Origin: DATJSJ01 sp035504175
GTDB taxonomy: Bacteria; Pseudomonadota; Alphaproteobacteria; Acetobacterales; Acetobacteraceae
DNA length: 27,401 nucleotides
Assembly: GCA_035504175.1 (NCBI GenBank)
Contig: DATJSJ010000239.1
Location: 1 to 27,401 of the forward strand
Direction: 5' to 3'
Part shown: positions 15,462 to 24,408 of the stretch, piece by piece
Layout of the letters: each line of letters starts with the position of its first letter
Position numbering within the stretch: position 1 is the first letter of the stretch
Program-made: the position numbers and the translations under genes
The notes under the pieces: model-generated
What the model was told of the DNA's origin: nothing
Database searches by the model: none
Seen by the model: only the letters and a program-made list of their open reading frames with translations

Positions 15462-16097
15462 TCAATCGGCGGGTTCGGCGCTCACGGCCAGGGCAAGGGA
15501 CAGCTGGCGGACGGAGGCGAAGCCGTCCCGGTGATGCCGGGTCGGCCCGAGCGCCAGCAGCGCGGTGCGGTGCTGCTCGGTCGCATACCCGACATTGGTC
15601 TCCCAGCCGTAGCCGGGAAAGCGGATGGCGAGGCGGGCCATCGCCCGGTCGCGCAGCACCTTGGCGACGATCGAGGCGGCGGCGATGGACAGGCACAGCC
15701 CGTCGCCGCCGACGATGCAGCGCACCGGGTGCGGCATTGGCGGCGGCCGGTCGCCATCGACCAGGACGAGATCCGGCGGCGCATGCAGCCGGGCGACGGC
15801 GCGCGCCATCGCCAGCAGTGCCGCATGCAGGATGTTGAGCCGCGCGATCTCGGCGACCGAGGCGGCGCCGACGCCGATCTCCGCCTTGCCGGAGGCGCGC
15901 AGCGCGGCGAAGGCGTCCTGCCGCTGCTCCGCGGTCAGCCGCTTGGAGTCGTCGAGCAGTCGCGCCAGGCGGCGCGGCACGCCCTCCGGGAAGACCACCG
16001 CCGCCGCCAGGACCGGCCCGGCGAGCGGCCCGCGCCCGACCTCATCGACGCCCGCGACCCGCCCACCGTGCTCGCGCTCGATTCGAAAATGCGGCAT
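15462..16097 (-). CDS. rnhB: Ribonuclease HII
   Basis: A 211-residue RNase HII, cleaving RNA of RNA-DNA hybrids and single ribonucleotides in DNA. Active-site residues are visible: GVDEVGRGPLAGP with Asp18 and Glu19, LVDGD with Asp114, and GGDGLCLSIAAASIVAK with Asp132. LLDDSKRLT is the conserved substrate loop. The start ATG at 16097 matches family length; the longer open frame upstream is Arg-rich and not family-like. No strong ribosome site is seen. It lies upstream of ccrM in the same orientation. Confidence 0.95.
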   Translation of the reverse strand: MPHFRIEREHGGRVAGVDEVGRGPLAGPVLAAAVVFPEGVPRRLARLLDDSKRLTAEQRQDAFAALRASGKAEIGVGAASVAEIARLNILHAALLAMARAVARLHAPPDLVLVDGDRPPPMPHPVRCIVGGDGLCLSIAAASIVAKVLRDRAMARLAIRFPGYGWETNVGYATEQHRTALLALGPTRHHRDGFASVRQLSLALAVSAEPAD

Positions 16098-16185
16098 GGC
16101 GCGGCCATAGCATCGCCCGCCGCGCCGGCGCCAGCGCAGCCCGACCCGACCTGCGGCCGCGTCACGCCGGCGGTGGACAAATCGA

Positions 16186-16213
16186 AGGCCGCTCCGCACC
16201 GGCGGAACGGCCT
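16186..16213 (-). terminator. Candidate terminator of the small secreted peptide gene
   Basis: AGGCCG (16186-16191) pairs with CGGCCT (16208-16213), continuing after one mismatch with five more pairs around an ACCG loop. On the minus strand the stem is followed by TTCGATTT, a modest U-rich stretch. It lies about 95 bases past the peptide-gene stop. On the plus strand a TTTTT run follows only after 12 bases. Confidence 0.5.
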
Positions 16214-16308
16214 CTGGTTGCGAGTTTTTGCGGCGAGGTCGCTATCGGCCGCCGGGCCGGCAGACGCGGCCCGGTCGATCGCGCGCCCGGCCGCGCTTGC
16301 GCCCGCGA

Positions 16309-16425
16309 TCAGCTCGTATGCGGCGGCGGGTCGTCCATGCAGGCCGCAGCCGGCTGGCTGACGGCGATGACGGTCCCGGCGAAGCCCAGCACCAGGGCGA
16401 GGGCGAGCGCGATCCGCTTGGTCAT
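16309..16425 (-). CDS. 38-residue predicted secreted peptide
   Basis: A short open frame starting at ATG 16425 with GGGAG 9 bases upstream. The product begins MTKRIALALALVLGFAG, a basic start followed by a hydrophobic core and an Ala-rich end (PAAAC), then only about ten residues (MDDPPPHTS) before the stop. This looks like a signal peptide with a tiny mature tail, or a membrane-anchored micropeptide. The Cys is not in a convincing lipobox. The Shine-Dalgarno and the downstream hairpin support it as a gene. Function unknown. Confidence 0.5.
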   Translation of the reverse strand: MTKRIALALALVLGFAGTVIAVSQPAAACMDDPPPHTS

Positions 16426-16614
16426 GGTCGTGTTCTCCCGTTGAATGGCTGAACGTTAGCACTCGGGCCCGCTGCCCAGGCGCTCAACTGCACGCGAGCG
16501 CAGCGCGGCGCGGCATGCCCCCGGCGCGAGGCAGCCGGCACAGGCGGCGCGTTGACCCGCGGCGGTCCCGCGTGGGAAGCGGCGGGCCGGTTTGCGGTAG
16601 ATGGATCGGTCGGC

Positions 16615-17817
16615 ATGGATTTCACGCCCCCTCCCTTTGGGCCCGGCATCGTGCGTCCCGGCATCGAGACGCTCGAGGATTCGCCGATCGTCGAGATCTG
16701 GCGGCTCGGACGCGACCGGCCCGACGTCATTCCGCTCTGGGTCGGCGAGCCGGATGTGCCGACGCCCGATTTCATCGCCGAGGCGGCGATCCGCGCGCTG
16801 CGCGACGGCGACACGTTCTACACGCCGAACCGCGGCACCCCGGCGCTGCGGGCGGCACTCGGCGACTACCTGGAGCGGCTCTACGGCGTGCGCGTCACCG
16901 ACCGGCGCCTCGCCGTCACCTCCGCCGGGATGAGTGCCGTGATGCTGGTCGGGCAGGCGCTCATCGAGCCGGGCGGCAATGCGGTCGTGGTGACGCCGTG
17001 CTGGCCGAACATCACCCGGGCCATGCAGGTGCTGGGCGCCGGGATCCGCGAGGTCGCACTTCGCGGCGGTGCGGCCGGCTGGCAACTCGATCTCGACGCC
17101 CTTTTCGCCGCCTGCGACCGGCGCACGCGGCTGATCTACTGCGCCTCGCCGGGCAATCCGACCGGCTGGGTGCTGGACGCGGCGGCGGCGGCCCGGCTGC
17201 TGGACTTCGCCCGCGGGCGCGGCATCGCGATCCTGGCGGACGAGGTCTATCACCGCCTCGCCTATGACCGGGCGGAGCGCGCCGCGGCGCCATCGCTGCT
17301 GGAGATCGCCGGACCGGCCGACCCGGTCTACGTCGTGAACAGCTTCTCCAAGGCCTGGGCGATGACCGGCTGGCGGCTCGGCTGGCTCGTCTATCCCGAT
17401 GGGCAGGAACTGGTGTTCGAGAAGCTGATTCAGTTCAACACCAGCGGCGCGCCCGGCTTCCTGCAGGCGGGCGGCGCCGCGGCGCTGCGCGAGGGCGAGG
17501 CGTTCGTCGCCGCATTCCGCGCCCGCTGCCAGGCCGGGCGCGACCGAATCGAGGCCGGCCTGGCCGCCATTCCACGCGTGCTCGTGGTCCCGAGCCAGGG
17601 CGCCTTCTACAGCATGTTCGCCGTCGACGGCGTCGAGGACACGATGCGGTTCTGCCGCGAGGCGGTGCTGCAGGCCGGGCTGGGCCTCGCGCCCGGCACC
17701 GCCTTCGGCAGCGGCGCCGAACGCCATCTCCGGCTCTGTTACGCCAAGAGCGAGGCTTTGCTCGACGAGGCGCTGGACCGGCTGGCAAAATTCGTCGCCC
17801 GCTACCCTGGGACCTGA
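16615..17817 (+). CDS. Class I/II pyridoxal-phosphate aminotransferase
   Basis: A 400-residue fold-type I aminotransferase. PLP-binding features are SAGMSAV (103-109), SPGNPTGW (178-185, Asn181), ADEVYHRLAY (208-217, Asp209 and Tyr212), the Schiff-base lysine SFSKAWAMTGWR (243-254, Lys246) and the late RLCYAKS with the carboxylate-binding Arg. The N-terminal IWRLGRDRPDVIPLWVGEPD is typical of aspartate-aminotransferase-like subgroup I. I chose ATG 16615 on homology-like length; the ribosome site is weak and the frame remains open to 16552. It reads alone, and the amino-acid specificity cannot be assigned. Confidence 0.92.
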   Translation: MDFTPPPFGPGIVRPGIETLEDSPIVEIWRLGRDRPDVIPLWVGEPDVPTPDFIAEAAIRALRDGDTFYTPNRGTPALRAALGDYLERLYGVRVTDRRLAVTSAGMSAVMLVGQALIEPGGNAVVVTPCWPNITRAMQVLGAGIREVALRGGAAGWQLDLDALFAACDRRTRLIYCASPGNPTGWVLDAAAAARLLDFARGRGIAILADEVYHRLAYDRAERAAAPSLLEIAGPADPVYVVNSFSKAWAMTGWRLGWLVYPDGQELVFEKLIQFNTSGAPGFLQAGGAAALREGEAFVAAFRARCQAGRDRIEAGLAAIPRVLVVPSQGAFYSMFAVDGVEDTMRFCREAVLQAGLGLAPGTAFGSGAERHLRLCYAKSEALLDEALDRLAKFVARYPGT

Positions 17818-17901
17818 CGGCCGCCGTGGCCGGATGGCGGCTCCTGACCGACCCGGCGCGGTTTCCACTTGCACCACAGTCACATTTGCGTGAGCATGGA
17901 A

Positions 17902-17933
17902 TAACCGCGGCGAGCGGGTTACCTTCCCGGGAA
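17902..17933. promoter_or_regulatory. Two short palindromes upstream of the small HTH gene
   Basis: TAACC (17902-17906) and GGTTA (17917-17921) form an interrupted dyad. It is followed at once by the perfect 10-base palindrome TTCCCGGGAA (17924-17933), ten bases before the GTG start at 17944. Such sites in front of a small DNA-binding protein could be an autoregulatory operator, though short palindromes are common in GC-rich DNA. Confidence 0.3.
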
Positions 17934-17943
17934 CGAGGGACGC

Positions 17944-18189
17944 GTGGCAGAGACCCGGCGAAGGCATCACTGGGTGAGGATCGACGCCGTTGCCTATGCG
18001 ACCGGGCTGACTGTACAGCAGATCCGGGCGCAGGTGGCGCGCGGCAAGCTGCCGCGCCCGTCCTATCACCTCGGATATCTCTCGCCGGTCTGGGACCGCG
18101 ACGTCCTGACCGCGATGCTGCGCCCGCGCGCCGCTCGCCGGCTGCCGCCGCCGCATCGCGACGAGCCTGCCGAGGATGAGGCCGCCTGA
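17944..18189 (+). CDS. Small helix-turn-helix protein (MerR/excisionase-like)
   Basis: An 81-residue protein from a GTG start with GAGGGA just upstream. Residues about 10-55 (RIDAVAYATGLTVQQIR, then VARGKLPRPSYHLGYLSPVWDRD) look like a MerR/HTH_17-type reader head in which an Arg-Gly-Lys-Leu-Pro turn follows the recognition helix. The C-terminus is charged and Pro-rich. It may bind DNA as a small regulator. No integrase or phage gene is adjacent, so an excisionase role is not supported. It lies between the aminotransferase and gnd, transcribed in the same direction. Confidence 0.65.
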   Translation: MAETRRRHHWVRIDAVAYATGLTVQQIRAQVARGKLPRPSYHLGYLSPVWDRDVLTAMLRPRAARRLPPPHRDEPAEDEAA

Positions 18190-18215
18190 GGCCGGCGCAC
18201 CCGCCGACATCGACG

Positions 18216-18292
18216 CCCCGCCTGATGGCCCCGCCTGATGGCCCAAGCTGATGGCCGGGACCGATGGCCGAGGCTGACGGCCCGGTGACTGG
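18216..18292. repeat. Degenerate 13-base tandem repeats upstream of gnd
   Basis: Five consecutive 13-base units can be aligned at 18216, 18229, 18242, 18255 and 18268, with a sixth shorter unit at 18281. Units 1 and 2 are identical (CCCCGCCTGATGG); the later ones drift but keep the GATGG or GACGG end. They fill much of the 184-base gap between the small HTH gene and gnd. Confidence 0.7.
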
Positions 18293-18373
18293 CCTGCCGG
18301 CCCCCCGGGTGGCATGACGGGGCCGCCGGCGCCCGCCGCCGGCGCAGGGGGCAGCGTCGGACGGAGACCAAAC

Positions 18374-19822
18374 ATGCCAGAGCTGTGCGATATCGGCGTC
18401 ACCGGGCTCGCGACGATGGGGGCCAATCTCGCCCGCAACGCCGCCCGGCACGGCTTCCGCGTCGCCATCCACAACCGCCACGCCGAGCGCGCCGAGGCAC
18501 TGCTGCGCGAGCACGGCGACGAGGGCGCCTTCGCCCTCGGCCGCGACATTCCCGGCTTCGTCGCCGCGCTGGCGCGGCCGCGCGCCATCCTGATCATGGT
18601 CAAGGCCGGCCGGCCCGTGGATGAGGTGATCGAGGAGATCGTGCCGCATCTCGAGCGTGGCGACATCCTGATCGACGGCGGCAACTCGCTGTTCAGCGAC
18701 ACCAACCGTCGCACCGCCGCGATGACGGAGCGCGGGCTGCGCTACATCGGCATGGGCGTCTCGGGCGGCGAGGAAGGCGCACTGCTCGGGCCGAGCATGA
18801 TGCCGGGCGGCGACCGCGAGGCCTACGCGCGCATCGAGCCGGTCGTGACGCGCATGGCCGCACAGGTGGACGGCACGCCGTGCTGCACCTTCATCGGCCC
18901 CGGCGGCGCCGGGCACTACGTCAAGATGGTGCACAATGGCATCGAATATGCCGACATGCAGCTCATCGCCGAGGCCTACGATTTGCTGCGCAGCGTCGCC
19001 GGGCTCGAGGCGCCGCGCATCGCCGAGGTGTTCGAGAGCTGGAAGGCGGGCGATCTCGATTCCTACCTGATCGAGATCACCGCCGCGGTGCTGCGCAAGC
19101 GGGATGCGGCGACCGGCAAGCCGCTGGTCGACGTGATCCTCGACGAGGCGGAGCAGAAGGGCACCGGGCGCTGGACCGCGCAATCGGCGCTCGAGCTCGG
19201 CGTGCCCATCACCGCGATCACCGAGGCGGTGTTCGCCCGCAGCCTGTCCGCGCGACGCGCCGAGCGGGCCGAGGCGGCGGGGCTGCTGCCGGCGCCCGGC
19301 GCGGGCAATGCGATGTCCTCGGCGCTGTCGCTCGATGACGTGCGCGACGCGCTCTATGCCTCGAAGATCGTCGCCTATGCGCAGGGCTTCGCGCAGATGC
19401 AGGCAGCCTCCGCCGAATACGGCTGGGATCTCGACCTCGGCGCCATCGCCACGATCTGGCGCGGCGGCTGCATCATCCGCGCCCGCTTCCTCGACCGCAT
19501 CCGCGCCGCCTGCGCCGAGGGCATGCCGGCCGACAACCTGCTGCTGGCTCCCTATTTCCGCGACGGCGTGACGCGGGCCGACGCCGCCTGGCGCCGCGTG
19601 CTCGGGGTGGCGGTCGCGGCCGGCGTGCCGATGCCGGCTTTCGCCTCCTCGCTCGCCTACTATGACGGCCTGCGCCGCGCGCGGGGCCCGGCCAACCTGC
19701 TGCAGGGGCTGCGCGACTATTTCGGCGCCCACACGTATCACCGCACCGACCGGTCGGGCAGCTTCCACACCCGCTGGGCGCAGGATGGCGCCGAGGTCGC
19801 GGCCGACGGCGGCGGACACTGA
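18374..19822 (+). CDS. gnd: 6-phosphogluconate dehydrogenase, decarboxylating
   Basis: A 482-residue long-form Gnd of the oxidative pentose-phosphate pathway, converting 6-phosphogluconate and NADP to ribulose 5-phosphate, CO2 and NADPH. It has GVTGLATMGANLARN (8-22) for the cofactor, HNR (33-35) consistent with NADP, GVSGGEEGALLGPSMMPGG (128-146), and the catalytic HYVKMVHNGIEY (181-192, Lys184 and Glu191). The C-terminal TDRSGSFHTRW is the family tail that reaches into the partner active site. The ATG at 18374 has GGAG 7 bases upstream. It is directly followed by the sugar ABC importer, which fits a sugar-catabolic neighbourhood. Confidence 0.96.
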   Translation: MPELCDIGVTGLATMGANLARNAARHGFRVAIHNRHAERAEALLREHGDEGAFALGRDIPGFVAALARPRAILIMVKAGRPVDEVIEEIVPHLERGDILIDGGNSLFSDTNRRTAAMTERGLRYIGMGVSGGEEGALLGPSMMPGGDREAYARIEPVVTRMAAQVDGTPCCTFIGPGGAGHYVKMVHNGIEYADMQLIAEAYDLLRSVAGLEAPRIAEVFESWKAGDLDSYLIEITAAVLRKRDAATGKPLVDVILDEAEQKGTGRWTAQSALELGVPITAITEAVFARSLSARRAERAEAAGLLPAPGAGNAMSSALSLDDVRDALYASKIVAYAQGFAQMQAASAEYGWDLDLGAIATIWRGGCIIRARFLDRIRAACAEGMPADNLLLAPYFRDGVTRADAAWRRVLGVAVAAGVPMPAFASSLAYYDGLRRARGPANLLQGLRDYFGAHTYHRTDRSGSFHTRWAQDGAEVAADGGGH

Positions 19823-19888
19823 TCCCGCCTCGGGGACCAGAGGTGGCGCCCGCGGCGGCGGCCGAAGTCGCGGCCGGGTGGGCCCGTT

Positions 19889-19918
19889 TTGACAGGCGCC
19901 GCGGCGGCTCGATAGGCT
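19889..19918 (+). promoter_or_regulatory. Sigma70-like promoter of the frc operon
   Basis: A perfect -35 box TTGACA (19889-19894) is followed after 18 bases by TAGGCT (19913-19918), which keeps the key T, A and final T of the -10 consensus. It lies about 60 bases before the binding-protein start. It is the best promoter visible in the window. Confidence 0.5.
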
Positions 19919-19923
19919 CGCCT

Positions 19924-19950
19924 CGCCGCCGCCGGATCGCCGCGGCGGCG
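19924..19950 (+). promoter_or_regulatory. Hairpin in the frcB leader
   Basis: CGCCGCCGC (19924-19932) is the exact reverse complement of GCGGCGGCG (19942-19950) with a 9-base spacer. It would form at the very 5-prime end of the message made from the promoter just upstream, ending about 20 bases before the GGGAGG ribosome site. It may protect the mRNA end or serve as an operator dyad. Confidence 0.4.
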
Positions 19951-19980
19951 CAAGAGAACGAATGCGACGGGAGGAATAGG

Positions 19981-21015
19981 ATGCATCTGCGCGTGGGGGC
20001 TTTGCCCGCCGCCGGCCAGCGGCTGCGGCGGCGTGCCATTCGCCTGGGCCTGCTCGCCGGCTGTGCACTGGCACTCGGCCTGGGCGGCATGCCCGGCGCG
20101 CGGGCCGCGCAAGGCGGGAAGATCATCGTCGGCCTGGTCACCAAGACCGAGGTGAACCCGTATTTCGTCAAGCTGCGCCAGGCGGCCGCGGCGGAGGCGA
20201 AGAAGCGCGGGGTCACCTTGATCGCCCGCGCCGGCAAGTTCGACGGCGACAATGAGGGCCAGGTCGCCGCGGTCGAGGACCTGATCAGCGCCGGCGTCAA
20301 GGGCATCCTGATCACGCCGAACAACTCGACCGGCATGCTCGGCGTGATCAAGAAGGCGCGCGACAAGGGCATCCTGGTGATCGCGCTGGATACCGCGACG
20401 GAACCGCCCGATGCGGTCGACGCGACGCTCGCCACCAACAACTTCGAGGCCGGCGTGCTGCAGGGCGAGTACGCCAAGCATGCGATGGGCTCGAAGACGC
20501 CGCACCTGGCCATGCTGGACGGCACGCCGGGCGGCAGCGTCGACAACCAGCGGCATGACGGATACCTGAAGGGCTTCGGCATCAAGGAAGGCGACCCGGC
20601 GATCGTCGGCCGCGTCGACACGCATGGCGCGCTGGATCAGGGCCAGACCGGCATGGAGAACCTGCTCTCCGCCCATCCCGACATCAACGTCGTCTACACG
20701 ATCAACGAGCCGGCGGCGGAAGGCGCGTACGCGGCGATCCGGTCCGCCGGCAAGACCAAGAGCATCCTGCTGACCTCGATCGACGGCGGCTGCCTCGGGG
20801 TCAAATACGTCAAGGCGCATGAGATCGCCGCGACCGTGATGCAGTTCCCGAAGATCATGGCGACCAGGGGCGTCGACGACGTCGTCGAATACGCGAAGAC
20901 CGGCAAGAAGCCGAGCGGCTTCATCGACACCGGCGCGATGCTGATCACCGACCATCCGTTCCCCGGCCTGCCCTCGAAGAATTCGAGCTGGGGCCTGAAG
21001 AACTGCTGGGGTTGA
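19981..21015 (+). CDS. frcB: FrcB-like sugar ABC transporter substrate-binding protein
   Basis: A 344-residue periplasmic sugar-binding protein. The signal peptide is long, with an RLRRR twin-basic stretch (15-19), hydrophobic core and an ARA site near residue 42. The mature protein reads LVTKTEVNPYFVK, LIARAGKFDGDNEGQVAAVEDLI, VIALDT, YTINEPAAEGAY and SIDGGCLGVK, and ends in CWG. This pattern, including the terminal CWG, resembles Sinorhizobium FrcB, the fructose-binding protein, as I recall it. GGGAGG lies 7 bases upstream of the start. It heads the frcBCA-like operon and is separated from the permease by a strong hairpin. Fructose (or mannose/ribose) is an inference from family resemblance. 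Confidence 0.9.
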   Translation: MHLRVGALPAAGQRLRRRAIRLGLLAGCALALGLGGMPGARAAQGGKIIVGLVTKTEVNPYFVKLRQAAAAEAKKRGVTLIARAGKFDGDNEGQVAAVEDLISAGVKGILITPNNSTGMLGVIKKARDKGILVIALDTATEPPDAVDATLATNNFEAGVLQGEYAKHAMGSKTPHLAMLDGTPGGSVDNQRHDGYLKGFGIKEGDPAIVGRVDTHGALDQGQTGMENLLSAHPDINVVYTINEPAAEGAYAAIRSAGKTKSILLTSIDGGCLGVKYVKAHEIAATVMQFPKIMATRGVDDVVEYAKTGKKPSGFIDTGAMLITDHPFPGLPSKNSSWGLKNCWG

Positions 21016-21028
21016 TCGGCCGGACCCT

Positions 21029-21069
21029 GGCGGGGCGGCGCGTGGCCTTCGGGGCCGCGCCGCCCCGCC
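21029..21069 (+). promoter_or_regulatory. Strong intercistronic hairpin between frcB and frcC
   Basis: GGCGGGGCGGCGCG (21029-21042) is perfectly complementary to CGCGCCGCCCCGCC (21056-21069), giving a 14-base-pair all-GC stem with a 13-base loop. It starts 13 bases after the frcB stop and ends 21 bases before the frcC start. There is no U-tract. In other importers such stems protect the binding-protein mRNA so that more receptor than membrane protein is made; that role is inferred here. Confidence 0.75.
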
Positions 21070-21090
21070 TCTCCCGCCCGGGCTGAGCCG

Positions 21091-22073
21091 ATGTCCGTCA
21101 CCCTGCCGGCGCGAGAGCCGGCGTTGCGCAGCATCGGGCGCCGCCTCGCGACGCCGCAGCTCGGCCCGCTGCTGGTGCTGATCGGCTTCCTGCTGGTCTT
21201 CAGCCTGACCACGGCGACGTTCTGGCGCGCCGGCAATCTGTCGCTGATCGCGCAGCAGAGCGTCATCCTGGGCACGCTGGCGATCGGCCAGACCCTGGTC
21301 ATCCTCACCGCCGGGATCGATCTCGCCAATGGCGGCATTGCCGTGCTCGGCACGATCGTCGCTGGGCGGCTCGCCGATGACGGCGCCAATGCCTGGCTGG
21401 CGCTCGCCCTCGCGATCGTGCTCTGCACGCTGGTCGGGCTGGTCGCCGGCGGCTTCGTCGCGAAGCTGCGCCTGCCGCCGTTCATCGTGACTCTCGGCCT
21501 GCTCGGCATCGTCACCGCGGCGACGCGGCTTTATTCGATGGGCGGCGCGTTTCCCGTCACCGACCCGCTGCTCGGCTGGACCGGCAACGGCTTCAACCTC
21601 GGCGGCGCTACGATCACCTACGGCGTCGTCTTCATGTTCGGCCTCTATGCGATCGTCTGGTACATGCTGACCCAGACCGCCTGGGGCCGGCACGTCTATG
21701 CGATCGGCAACAATGTCGAGGCGGCGCGGCTGGTCGGCGTGCGCGTGCCGGCGACGCTGCTCAGCGTCTACACCTTCGCCGCGTTTCTCTACGGGCTGGC
21801 GGCCTGGCTGGCGCTGGGGCGCATCCCGAACGCTGATCCGAACGCGCTGCAGACCGCCAACCTGGAAAGCATCACCGCCGTCGTCATCGGCGGCACCAGC
21901 CTGTTCGGCGGCCGCGGCAGCCTGCTCGGCACGCTGGTCGGCACCTTGATCATCGCCGTGCTGCGCAACGGGTTGACGCTGGAGGGGATCGACCCGCTTT
22001 GGCAGGATTTGATCACCGGCGTGCTGGTGATCAGCGCGGTGGCGCTCGATCAGATCTCGCGCGGGAAGTCGCG

Positions 22074-22077
<4 letters not shown>
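21091..22077 (+). CDS. frcC: FrcC/RbsC-like sugar ABC transporter permease
   Basis: A 328-residue inner-membrane permease of the CUT2 (ribose/xylose/fructose) type. It shows eight to ten hydrophobic helices, the TAGIDLANGGIAVLGT segment (family form sGGIDLSVG), the coupling-region GNNVEAARLVGVRV, and the late VIGGTSLFGGRGSLLGTLVG motif. Length is normal for RbsC-like proteins. The start ATG at 21091 has only a weak ribosome site, consistent with lower expression than frcB. Its stop overlaps the start of the ATPase gene by 4 bases (ATGA). Confidence 0.93.
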
Positions 22078-22862
<785 letters not shown>

Positions 22863-22870
22863 CCGCGGGC

Positions 22871-23071
22871 TCAGTCCAGTCCCGGCGGGCAGGCCCCGTG
22901 CGAGGTCTCCGGCGGGGTGTCGACCCATTCGCCGCGACTCCAGACCATCCGGTTGCCGTCCTCGTCCTCGATGTAAAACAAGGCGCGGTATTGCGCGCGG
23001 CTGGGGTCGGCGGGATGCGGGCGCGTGGCGTAGCAGGAGCTGCGCCCCGTGGGCATCGGGTCCTCGGACAT
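22871..23071 (-). CDS. 66-residue conserved-looking hypothetical protein
   Basis: A short leftward gene with a strong GGAGG site 8 bases before the ATG at 23071. The product is soluble, starts MSEDPMPTGRSSCYA, has a compact middle YRALFYIEDEDGNRMVWSR and ends in an acidic, Pro-rich tail. The good ribosome site and a clean fit between frcA (8 bases away) and the divergent MFS gene support it as real. I do not recognise a domain and infer no function. Confidence 0.7.
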   Translation of the reverse strand: MSEDPMPTGRSSCYATRPHPADPSRAQYRALFYIEDEDGNRMVWSRGEWVDTPPETSHGACPPGLD

Positions 23072-23163
23072 GCGGGCTTCCTCCGGCGGGCGGGGAATGA
23101 GACCACGGCCGGGCCGGTTGGCAAGACCGCGCGGGGGATCGCGTCTCGGGAGCGCGTGGGCGG

Positions 23164-24408
23164 ATGATCTCGGCGACCGGCCATCTCGCGCTGATCAATC
23201 TCCTGATCGGCGACATCCAGGGCGGGCTCGGTCCGTTCCTGTCGACCTGGCTCGCCGGCGCCGCCTGGACGCCGGCGCGGATCGGCCTCGTCACCACCAT
23301 CGTCGGGCTTGGCACGCTGGTGCTGAACACGCCGGCCGGGGCGCTGGTCGATCACCTGCCGCGGCCGCGGCTGCTGCTCGGCCTCGGCTGCGCCGGCATC
23401 CTGGTCGGCACGCTGCTGCTGCTGCCGGCGCGCGGGTTTCTCGCCGTGCTGGCGGCGCAGTTCCTGGCCGCGACGGGTGGGACGATCGTGCCGCCGGCGA
23501 TGACCGCGCTCACCCTCGGCATCGTCGGCAAGGCGAGCTTTCCGCGCCAGCAGGGGCGCAACCAGGCCTGGAACCATGTCGGCATCCTCAGCGCCGCGGT
23601 GCTGATCCAGGTCGGCGCGAGCGGCATCGGCGCCGGCGTCGCGTTCTGGATCCTCGCGGCGATGGCGGTCGGCTCCCTGGTCGCGATCGCCGCGACCCCG
23701 GGCAGCGCCTGGAACGCCTGCCGCGCGCATGGCTGGAACGAGGCCGAGGAAGCAACACCCGACAAGAAGCACCCGGTGCATCACGTGCTGGGCAATGCGC
23801 GGCTGCTGCTGCTCGCCGCGGCGCTGGCGCTGTTCGCGCTCGGCAACGGGCCGATGCTGTCGCTGATCGGGCAGCGCATGGTGGCGCGGCACCAGGATGC
23901 GACGAGCTGGGTCGCGGTGTACGTGTTCGTCGCCCAGCTCACGATGGTGCCGGTGGCGCTGTGGGCGGGATCGCTGTGCGACCGGCACGGCCGGCGGCGG
24001 CTTCTGCTGCTCGCCGCCGCGGCGCTGACCCTGCGGGCCGGCCTGTCGGCCTGGGTGACGTCGCCGTTCTGGCTGATCCCGGCGGAGGTGCTGGACGGCG
24101 TCGGCTCCGGCGTGCTGGGCGTCGCCGTGCCGGTGCTGGTCGCCGACATCACCTGGGGCAGCGGCCGCACGCAGACCGCACTCGGCACGGTCAATGCGCT
24201 GCAGGGGATCGGCGGCGCGCTGTCCGGCGTGTTCGGCGGACTGCTGGTGCAGATGTTCGGCTGGAACAGCGCGCTGCTGCTGCTCGGCGTGCCGGCGGTG
24301 GCCTCGCTGCTGCTGGCGTTGCGGTTGGAGGAGACGCGGCATATCGGGCTCGCGTATCACCCGCGGCGGGGCGGCGGGGCGATGCCGGCGGCGGGGGGTG
24401 CGTCGTAG
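23164..24408 (+). CDS. MFS family transporter
   Basis: A 414-residue major facilitator superfamily protein with about twelve hydrophobic helices. Visible features are an N-terminal QGGLGPFLSTWL segment, the first cytoplasmic loop GALVDHLPRPRLLL, a central basic/acidic loop near 190-210 (EEATPDKKHPVHHVLG), and the second-half loop GSLCDRHGRRRLLLL, the classical MFS A-like motif. GGGAG lies 9 bases before the ATG. The Gly-rich tail continues to the stop at 24406. It is read divergently from the 66-residue gene. The substrate is unknown; it forms the last core-like gene before the acquired right edge. Confidence 0.92.
   Translation: MISATGHLALINLLIGDIQGGLGPFLSTWLAGAAWTPARIGLVTTIVGLGTLVLNTPAGALVDHLPRPRLLLGLGCAGILVGTLLLLPARGFLAVLAAQFLAATGGTIVPPAMTALTLGIVGKASFPRQQGRNQAWNHVGILSAAVLIQVGASGIGAGVAFWILAAMAVGSLVAIAATPGSAWNACRAHGWNEAEEATPDKKHPVHHVLGNARLLLLAAALALFALGNGPMLSLIGQRMVARHQDATSWVAVYVFVAQLTMVPVALWAGSLCDRHGRRRLLLLAAAALTLRAGLSAWVTSPFWLIPAEVLDGVGSGVLGVAVPVLVADITWGSGRTQTALGTVNALQGIGGALSGVFGGLLVQMFGWNSALLLLGVPAVASLLLALRLEETRHIGLAYHPRRGGGAMPAAGGAS

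Noticed and set aside
17944..18189. Excisionase of a mobile element
   Set aside because: The HTH resembles excisionase heads, but no integrase, phage gene or attachment repeat lies nearby; kept only as a small HTH protein.
18216..18292. CRISPR-like array
   Set aside because: Units are only 13 bases, contiguous, without unique spacers, and no cas gene is present.
17435..20074. Minus-strand frame of 879 codons opposite the aminotransferase end and gnd
   Set aside because: It runs across two real genes and their gap, has no family motifs and is Arg/Gly-biased; an artefact of few stop codons in GC-rich DNA.
19738..21693. Minus-strand frame of 651 codons opposite frcB-frcC
   Set aside because: Antisense to genes with clear family motifs; no ribosome site or recognisable domain.
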